The notes under the pieces: generated by a model
The model's input: only the letters and a program-made list of their open reading frames with translations
What the model was told of the DNA's origin: nothing
The model's database searches: none
Made by a program: the position numbers and the translations under genes
In this document: piece after piece, positions 1 to 4,592 of the stretch
How positions within the stretch are numbered: position 1 is the first letter of the stretch
Layout: every line of letters begins with the position of its first letter
NCBI GenBank assembly: GCA_041485905.1
Contig: JBGPKK010000260.1
Span: 1 to 5,744, forward strand
Reading direction: 5' to 3'
Source of the DNA: JAHFUI01 sp041485905
GTDB lineage: Bacteria; Acidobacteriota; Vicinamibacteria; Vicinamibacterales; CAVVIG01
DNA: 5,744 bases

Positions 1-302
1 GCGGCATCAGCGGGAGTACCGCGGACGGCAAAGACGCCGTCGGCCTTTCTCTCATACGTGACGCTGCCGGACGTCATGCTGCCGCTGGTCCCGCTCATAT
101 TCGTGGCAGGCGCCACCACCGTTACTTGATGTCCGGCGGCAACGAGGGTCTCGCGCATGACCCGCAGTCCAGGCGCGTCGTAGCCGTCGTCGTTCGTCAG
201 AAGGATCTTGAGCGGCCGGTTCTGAGCATGAAGGCTGGCCGCAAGCGACGCGGCGCACAGGCCAACGATCAGTCCGTTCAGCACGCGCGATGTCGCGGCC
301 AT
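1..302 (-). CDS. surE: 5'/3'-nucleotidase SurE, exported form (5' part only; runs off the window edge)
   Basis: Translating the minus strand from the ATG at 302-300 gives 100 residues before the window ends. Residues 1-26 look like a Sec signal peptide, with a hydrophobic run from V7 to L24 and a likely cut after LHA26. The mature part opens with KILLTNDDGYDAPGL (residues 32-46), the SurE N-terminal signature. D38 and D39 match the two metal-binding aspartates of the family. VVAP (62-65) and SGTSGSMT (70-77) match the next conserved block, S70 aligning with the metal-binding serine. RGTPADA (94-100) matches the GTPxDC block, with Ala in place of Cys. The family removes phosphate from nucleoside 5'- or 3'-monophosphates; classical bacterial SurE is cytoplasmic, whereas this copy should act in the periplasm. 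The remaining metal ligand (Asn) and C-terminus lie outside the window. A GTG at 311-309 is an alternative in-frame start; no strong Shine-Dalgarno precedes either. Family assignment is secure; substrate is not. Confidence 0.92.
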   Translation of the reverse strand, partial: MAATSRVLNGLIVGLCAASLAASLHAQNRPLKILLTNDDGYDAPGLRVMRETLVAAGHQVTVVAPATNMSGTSGSMTSGSVTYERKADGVFAVRGTPADA

Positions 303-336
303 CGGCTGCACGATAACACGACTGTCGCAACAGGCA

Positions 337-349
337 GAGGACCGTCCTC
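337..349. repeat. 13-bp inverted repeat (possible operator) upstream of surE
   Basis: GAGGAC-C-GTCCTC has perfect 6-base arms around a single central base. It ends 46 bases before the surE start codon (302) and overlaps the stop codon (350-348) of the cyclase-like remnant. One-base spacing cannot form a six-pair hairpin in RNA, so a site for a dimeric protein is the likelier role if it has one. A chance palindrome in GC-rich DNA remains possible. Confidence 0.35.
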
Positions 350-391
350 AACGCGTGGTCGAGGCCAATGCGGTCATCGCCCACGCGGTTG
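349..391. repeat. 43-bp imperfect inverted repeat
   Basis: The left arm CAACGCGTGG (349-358) pairs with the right arm CCACGCGGTTG (381-391), ten pairs interrupted by one bulged G at 388. After a T/C mismatch, CGA (360-362) pairs with TCG (377-379), leaving a loop of 14 bases. It covers the last codons and stop of the cyclase-like remnant. No T-run follows on either strand, so it is not a typical intrinsic terminator. It could be a transcript structure in the surE leader, a relic, or chance. Confidence 0.4.
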
Positions 392-506
392 CCGCTGCAG
401 AGATCCACTGATCGGTGCGGTGTGGGAACCCGCTCTCGAAATACGCCTGAATCGGCTCTGCCCTCGATCGCACGTACCACGAGCCGTCCTGGAACCGCCC
501 GCCACT
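351..506 (-). pseudogene. Remnant: C-terminal end of a squalene-cyclase/prenyltransferase-repeat-like protein
   Basis: Reading the minus strand from 506 to 351 gives 52 codons between a TAA (509-507) and a TGA (350-348). The text contains GRFQDGSWYVRSRAEP, then YFESGFPHRTDQWISAAA and AWAMTAL. The QDGSW element is the core of the QW repeat of squalene-hopene cyclases and related alpha-barrel proteins. As I recall, the whole string resembles the conserved end (DGSWhV..RA.P.Q.YFESGFPHG.DQWISAA...WA.MAL) of exported squalene-cyclase-like proteins from acidobacteria and planctomycetes. There is no start codon with a ribosome site, and no continuation that I can recognise upstream in any frame; that DNA is instead the leader of the PQQ gene. 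It lies 45 bases before surE on the same strand, so an ancestral cyclase-like-to-surE order is plausible. It could instead be a chance open frame, but the match is too long and coherent for that to be my first choice. Confidence 0.6.
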
Positions 507-576
507 TTACCGACGCCGACGCAGGCATCCTGACCGAGTCGTGGCGGCGTCTGACAGTCGCGCGGGCGAATTACCG

Positions 577-586
577 TATAGAATGC
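577..586 (+). promoter_or_regulatory. Putative -10 element of the PQQ dehydrogenase gene
   Basis: TATAGAATGC lies 45 bases before the ATG at 632 and stands out as an AT-rich island in GC-rich DNA. A -35-like CTGACA occurs at 551-556, but the spacing to TAGAAT (22 bases) is longer than usual. A similar TGTAGCATGC precedes the hydrolase gene at 4519-4528, which supports a shared -10 type sequence. Confidence 0.4.
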
Positions 587-631
587 ACCCCGATTCGCAC
601 CGGACGCGATCCCTCACAACGGGTGGCCATC

Positions 632-2770
632 ATGAGAACGATGAGACGCGCGGCGATCGGTGTCGGGTGTGTCGTGGCGCTGTCGGGGTGGCAGCCGGCG
701 AGTCTCGGACAGACACCGAGCCCGCGGCCACCGGGCTTCACCGAAGCGCAGGCGTCGGCTGGCGCCGCGGCCTACCGGCAGCATTGCGCGTCGTGTCACG
801 GCGCACAGCTCGAGGGACAGCACCTGGCGCCGAGTCTCACCGGAGAACGGTTCGATCGCACGTGGCGCGGGAAGACGGTCGACACGCTCATGTTCCACGT
901 CCAGCGCATGCCGCCGAGACCGGGCGCGACATCGGGGGGTCTCGACGACGGCACGTACGCGAACATCCTCGCGTACATCCTTCAGGTGAATCACTTCGAG
1001 CCGGCGGGCAGCGAATTGCCGTCGAGGATCGATTTGCTTGCCGCGGTGACGATCCCGCGACAGGAGAAAACGGAGCTCGATCTCGATGCGCCTATCAATG
1101 GGTCGCCGAGCAGATCGGCGCGCTTGACGGGGTTGAGCGCCGTCACCAGCAGCATGCTGCAGAGCCCGCCTCCCGCCGATTGGTTGCAGTGGGGACGCAC
1201 TTACGACGGTCAGAATTTCAGTCCGCTTGAATTGATTACCCGGACGAACGTGCAGAACCTCAAGCCGGCATGGCGGGTCCCGCTGCGCGCCGGCACGAGC
1301 ATGCCGACGCCGCTGGTCCACGACGGCGTGGTGTTCCTGCAGACGATTCCGGACACGGTGCTCGCGCTCGACGGCTCGAACGGCGAGATCCTGTGGAGAT
1401 TTCAATACAAAGCGTCGCAGTCGAGCAGCAAGATGGGGCTCTCGCTGTTTGGCGACAGAGTGTTCGTACCGACGTCGGACCTGCACGTCGTGGCGCTGCA
1501 CTCGAAGACCGGCGAGGTGATGTGGGATCACGAGGTCGCGCCGGCCAACCAGCTGACTGGACGAACCCGATACCAGTTGCGCGGCGGGCCTCTCGTGGTC
1601 CGCGACAAGGTCATCCAGGGTGTGACGTCGAGCTTCTCGCCAGAAGGAGGATTCATCGTCGGGCTCGATATCAACTCGGGCAAGGAACTCTGGCGCTTCA
1701 ACACGATCGCGCGACCCGGCGAACAAGGAGGTGACAGCTGGAATGGACTTGGCCTGGACAAACGGAGCGGCGGGTCGGTCTGGCAGCACGGCACGTACGA
1801 TGCGGAGCTGAATCTCGTCTACTTCGGTGTGGCGCCGACCTACGACACCGGACCGCTGCTGCATCCGGTGAACGACGCGGCAGTCACCAGCGACGCTCTG
1901 TACACGAATTGCACGATCGCGCTGAATCCCGACACGGGGAAGCTGGTGTGGTACTACCAGCACGTGGCGAACGATCAGTGGGACCTCGACTGGGTCTTCG
2001 AGCGCCAGATCGTCAGCATGACCGTTGACGGGCGCCCGCGAAAAATCGTGATGAACGTCGGGAAGATGGCGATTCTCGACGCGCTCGACGCGGCAACGGG
2101 CGAGTATCTGTTTTCGGTCGATGCGGGCGTGCAGAACGTCATCACCCACATCGATCCGAAGACCGGCGCGAAGACCATCGATCCGCAGAGATGGCCGGAT
2201 CCTGATCGGCCGACCGTCATTTGTCCCGGCGTGTCCGGCGCGCGGGCGTGGCCGCCAACCTCCTACAGTCCGCAGACGGCGATGCTCTATCTCCCGTTGA
2301 GCGAGTTTTGCAACCGCTTCGGTCCTGAAGGATCCAGGCTGCTCACCTCCGGCATCGGGCTCAGCCCGGCGGAGCATCCGGACAGCGCAGACGGCACGAT
2401 GGGCCGGCTGCAGGCCATCGACGTCAAGGGGAAGAAGTTGGCGTGGGTGCACCATCAGTCGTCTCCCCTGTCGACGTCGCTGCTGGCCACGGCCGGTGGA
2501 GTGATCTTCTCAGGGGACCTCGACCCAGCGCTCAAGGCGTTCGACGACACTTCCGGCAAGCTGTTGTGGCAGGCGAAGCTCGACGACCTACCGAGTGGGA
2601 GCCTCGTGACGTACAGCATCGGTAAGACGCAGTACGTCGCCGTAGTCGTAGGACTGCGCAACAATCACGTTAGCGATCTGTCGAGGACCTACAACGCGTT
2701 TCGAAAGAGAAGAGGCACTGAAATCGAGGCGGCCAGCGGCGGCGCTGCGATCTGGGTCTTCGCGTTGTAA
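632..2770 (+). CDS. Exported PQQ-dependent alcohol dehydrogenase-like quinohemoprotein with N-terminal cytochrome c domain
   Basis: The product has 712 residues. Residues 1-26 are a Sec signal peptide (RR at 5-6, hydrophobic 7-19, cut near SLG26/Q27). A cytochrome c domain follows (about 37-118), with heme motif C52-A-S-C55-H56 and probable axial ligand M93 in MPPRPG. A linker leads to the eight-bladed PQQ propeller (about 184-712), which opens with WLQWGRTYDGQNFSP and ends with AAIWVFAL. Blade motifs of the D..TG..LW type recur, e.g. ALDGSNGEILW and GLDINSGKELW. The catalytic aspartate is probably D451 in NDQWDLDW. The expected reaction is periplasmic oxidation of an alcohol or sugar by PQQ, with electrons passed to the attached heme; the substrate cannot be told from sequence. 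The adjacent-cysteine disulfide of methanol dehydrogenases is missing, and two metal-ligand positions look altered. I chose ATG 632 because it gives a clean signal peptide; GTG 623 and ATG 641 are close alternatives. It stands alone on its strand between two minus-strand genes. Confidence 0.88.
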   Translation: MRTMRRAAIGVGCVVALSGWQPASLGQTPSPRPPGFTEAQASAGAAAYRQHCASCHGAQLEGQHLAPSLTGERFDRTWRGKTVDTLMFHVQRMPPRPGATSGGLDDGTYANILAYILQVNHFEPAGSELPSRIDLLAAVTIPRQEKTELDLDAPINGSPSRSARLTGLSAVTSSMLQSPPPADWLQWGRTYDGQNFSPLELITRTNVQNLKPAWRVPLRAGTSMPTPLVHDGVVFLQTIPDTVLALDGSNGEILWRFQYKASQSSSKMGLSLFGDRVFVPTSDLHVVALHSKTGEVMWDHEVAPANQLTGRTRYQLRGGPLVVRDKVIQGVTSSFSPEGGFIVGLDINSGKELWRFNTIARPGEQGGDSWNGLGLDKRSGGSVWQHGTYDAELNLVYFGVAPTYDTGPLLHPVNDAAVTSDALYTNCTIALNPDTGKLVWYYQHVANDQWDLDWVFERQIVSMTVDGRPRKIVMNVGKMAILDALDAATGEYLFSVDAGVQNVITHIDPKTGAKTIDPQRWPDPDRPTVICPGVSGARAWPPTSYSPQTAMLYLPLSEFCNRFGPEGSRLLTSGIGLSPAEHPDSADGTMGRLQAIDVKGKKLAWVHHQSSPLSTSLLATAGGVIFSGDLDPALKAFDDTSGKLLWQAKLDDLPSGSLVTYSIGKTQYVAVVVGLRNNHVSDLSRTYNAFRKRRGTEIEAASGGAAIWVFAL

Positions 2771-2917
2771 CGCAAGCCTGGACTTCGTCGGCTGGTCTCG
2801 GCGTGACACACCACGAAAGGACAGCGGGGGACGCAGGCGACGAACCGCCCTGCGACCCCGTGCTCCGCAATAACTACGCGCGGCGACATGCGCGGCCACG
2901 GTTTACGCTGCCGACGA

Positions 2918-2936
2918 TTCGGCCGAGGGCGCCGAA
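2918..2936. terminator. Possible hairpin in the convergent gap
   Basis: TTCGGC (2918-2923) and GCCGAA (2931-2936) form a perfect six-pair stem with a seven-base loop. It lies between the convergent stop codons, 36 bases beyond the end of the minus-strand propeller gene and 147 bases beyond the plus-strand gene. No clear T-run follows on either strand, so a Rho-independent role is weakly supported. The rest of the 2771-2972 gap shows nothing I can name. Confidence 0.25.
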
Positions 2937-2972
2937 GCCAGATTTCCCGATTCTGCGAGTTCCGTGCTCGGG

Positions 2973-4346
2973 TCAGTGGCCGAACGCCAGAATTTCGTCC
3001 TTGGTACGGATGAACAGCCGGCCATCCGAGATCGCCGGCGTCGCCAGCATCGGCGCGTCTAGCCGGTTCGTCGCGACCAGGTCGAAGGCCGGCCCCGCCT
3101 TGATCACATAGACTTCTCCGTCCTCGGTCGCAAAATACACATGACCACCGCTCGCCACCGGCGACGCGGTAAAGGCGGTCGCGCCGGCGCCCAGCCGCTG
3201 TTGATACGTGAGCTTACCGGTTCGCGCCTCGTACACTCCGAGAATGCCATTCCACCGGACCACGTACAAGTAATCGCCGTAGAGGAGCGGTGTCGCCATG
3301 TACGAACCGGCGCGCGGCACGCTCCACGCGACGTTCGCACTGCTGGTCTCGTCGCCCTTGAGCGAGATGTCACCGGTCGCGGTGGCGCGAATGGCGTGCA
3401 CCGGCGACTCGTCGCCGTGTGCGCTGGTGATGAAGATCAGACCGTCGCCGGCAATCGGTGTCGGTGTCGGAATATCGCCGCCGCCCGTCAACTTCCAGAG
3501 CTCACGGCCGGTTTCGAAGTCGTACCCACCGGTATGCTTCCATCCGTTGACGACGACTTGTCGGCGGCCGCCCGTGTCGACGACGGCCGGTGTCCCGAAC
3601 GTGGGCACGTCGGTGCGAACCACGCGCCAGATCTCCCGGCCGGTACCGACGTCGAACGCGGCGAGAAACGAGTTCTTCTGTACGTCGGCCTGCACGATCA
3701 GAATGCCGTTGTGAATGATCGGCGAACTCGCGAATCCCCATTGCGCTTCCGGCACCATGAAGAACCCGGAGTCGAGCACGCCGAAGCTCTTGCTCCAGAG
3801 CCGCTTGCCCGCGAGATCGTAGACGTGCAGACCCTCCGACCCGAAAAACGCGGCGAGGTGAACGCCGTCGGTTGCGAGCGTGGCGTTCGCCTGCGTGCTC
3901 TTGGGATGGCGCTTGATAGCGGGCACGCCCTGGTGAACTGTCTGCTCCCATCGGACCGCGCCGCTCCGCTTGTCGAGGCAGATCACCTTCCACTCGTGCG
4001 GGCTGGTGTCGTTCACGGGCTCGATGTTGCCGTAGAGTCCCGGCTTGAAGGAGTTGTCCTTCGCGCTGATCGCGGTCGTCACGCACAAGAGATCGTTCCA
4101 GACGATCGGACTCGAGTTCCCGAGCCCGGGGATCTTCGTGCGCCAAACCGCGGACGCTGGCGCAAATGTCGTCGGTGTTGGCCGTCCTTGCGCCGCAACG
4201 CCGCTGGCGTCGATGCCCCGGAAGGCGGGCCAGTCGATTCCGGGACGCGGCGCACGTACGGCGCCGCCGCGCTGTTGCGCCGCGGCGACGATGCCGCCGA
4301 GGGCCGCTATCAGGATGACCGTAGAGAAGCTGAAGGACTTCATCAT
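2973..4346 (-). CDS. Exported PQQ-repeat (BamB-like) beta-propeller protein of unknown function
   Basis: The product has 457 residues. Residues 1-23 form a Sec signal peptide (MMKSFSF, hydrophobic to A23, mature end QQRGG). The mature protein begins with a Gly/Pro/Arg stretch and DWPAFRGIDASGVA, an entry strand common in PQQ-like propellers of acidobacteria and planctomycetes. Propeller repeats ending in Trp are visible at CLDKRSGAVRW (123-133), YDLAGKRLW (176-184), FDVGTGREIW (231-240) and YDFETGRELW (275-284), with a variant YEARTGKLTY (372-381). HPKSTQANATLATDG (147-161) is a block I recall from this family. There is no heme motif and no WDxD catalytic site, so I see no support for enzymatic PQQ use; a scaffold or ligand-binding role, as in BamB, is possible but unproven. 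The frame is open to an ATG at 4394, but ATG 4346 is preferred for its ribosome site and signal peptide. It converges on the PQQ dehydrogenase gene and diverges from the hydrolase gene. Confidence 0.85.
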   Translation of the reverse strand: MMKSFSFSTVILIAALGGIVAAAQQRGGAVRAPRPGIDWPAFRGIDASGVAAQGRPTPTTFAPASAVWRTKIPGLGNSSPIVWNDLLCVTTAISAKDNSFKPGLYGNIEPVNDTSPHEWKVICLDKRSGAVRWEQTVHQGVPAIKRHPKSTQANATLATDGVHLAAFFGSEGLHVYDLAGKRLWSKSFGVLDSGFFMVPEAQWGFASSPIIHNGILIVQADVQKNSFLAAFDVGTGREIWRVVRTDVPTFGTPAVVDTGGRRQVVVNGWKHTGGYDFETGRELWKLTGGGDIPTPTPIAGDGLIFITSAHGDESPVHAIRATATGDISLKGDETSSANVAWSVPRAGSYMATPLLYGDYLYVVRWNGILGVYEARTGKLTYQQRLGAGATAFTASPVASGGHVYFATEDGEVYVIKAGPAFDLVATNRLDAPMLATPAISDGRLFIRTKDEILAFGH

Positions 4347-4353
4347 CGCTTCA

Positions 4354-4357
4354 CTCC
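4354..4357 (-). promoter_or_regulatory. Ribosome binding site deciding the start of the propeller gene
   Basis: On the minus strand GGAG lies seven bases before the ATG at 4346-4344. It supports this start over the longer open frame that begins at 4394, and the residues from 4346 form a standard signal peptide. A second ATG follows directly (4343-4341). Confidence 0.65.
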
Positions 4358-4422
4358 GAGAAAATGCGCCACGAAGTGCGAGCTGAAACGCCATGCGAAA
4401 CGAAGCCGAACCGTTTCAGAGG

Positions 4423-4428
4423 ATCCTA
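4423..4428 (-). promoter_or_regulatory. Putative -10 element of the propeller gene
   Basis: TAGGAT on the minus strand lies 76 bases before the ATG at 4346. It fits the TAGNAT pattern seen before the two plus-strand genes. No convincing -35 is visible at normal spacing; TACACT at 4456-4451 is an alternative -10. Confidence 0.22.
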
Positions 4429-4518
4429 GCAGAACTCCTCTCACCAATTTAGTGTACGCACGCGGTTCTGCCCGGCGAGTTCGAGTCCAAAAACTTCATT
4501 CCAGGCGCCGTGCGCGGG

Positions 4519-4528
4519 TGTAGCATGC
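4519..4528 (+). promoter_or_regulatory. Putative -10 element of the hydrolase gene
   Basis: TGTAGCATGC lies 64 bases before the ATG at 4593. It matches the element before the PQQ gene at 8 of 10 positions (TNTAGNATGC). I see no good -35 at normal spacing. Confidence 0.33.
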
Positions 4529-4582
4529 CGACGACCTTGCACGCCGAAACGAACACTCTGGTTTTCAGGACTCACCGAGCCT

Positions 4583-4589
4583 GAGGGAG
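4583..4589 (+). promoter_or_regulatory. Ribosome binding site of the hydrolase gene
   Basis: GAGGGAG precedes two adjacent ATG codons. GAGG (4583-4586) sits six bases before ATG 4593, and GGAG (4586-4589) six bases before ATG 4596, so either methionine could be used. The difference is one residue. Confidence 0.6.
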
Positions 4590-4592
4590 CGC

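Larger units (their letters stand above)
303..631. other. Divergent intergenic region between surE and the PQQ dehydrogenase
   Basis: This 329-base stretch separates two divergent genes. It holds a 52-codon cyclase-like remnant on the minus strand (351-506), two inverted repeats next to surE (337-349 and 349-391) and a -10-like element (577-586) before the PQQ gene. The reading frame of the PQQ gene is open upstream back to an ATG at 368. The residues it would add (88 codons) are Arg/Thr/Pro-rich, lack a signal peptide and would bury the real signal peptide that begins at 632, so I treat that extension as non-coding. I see no RNA gene here. Confidence 0.7.

Noticed and set aside
52..528. A 158-codon minus-strand open frame over the surE region
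   Set aside because: SurE motifs lie in a different minus-strand frame, and the cyclase-like remnant in yet another; this frame shows only Arg-rich shadow sequence.
368..631. N-terminal extension of the PQQ gene to the ATG at 368
   Set aside because: The extra 88 residues are low-complexity and would place the signal peptide internally; the -10-like element at 577-586 also lies inside this stretch.
614..2455. A 613-codon open frame on the minus strand across the PQQ dehydrogenase gene
   Set aside because: It is antisense to a clearly recognisable gene, is rich in Arg, has no family resemblance, and is expected from the GC-rich codon use of the opposite strand.
2771..2972. Short overlapping open frames in the convergent gap
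   Set aside because: They have no ribosome sites, signal peptides or recognisable motifs and end or start inside real genes.
4475..4500. GAGTTCGAGTCC, resembling a tRNA T-arm
   Set aside because: The flanking bases do not pair into a T stem, and no anticodon arm or acceptor stem can be built around it.
3141..4523. A 460-codon open frame on the plus strand across the propeller gene
   Set aside because: The opposite strand has a clear signal peptide and propeller repeats; this frame is Arg/Val/Ala-rich with no recognisable motif.
4571..4589. CTCA...TGAG short hairpin before the hydrolase gene
   Set aside because: Only four pairs, and it overlaps the ribosome site without any competing structure; not above chance.
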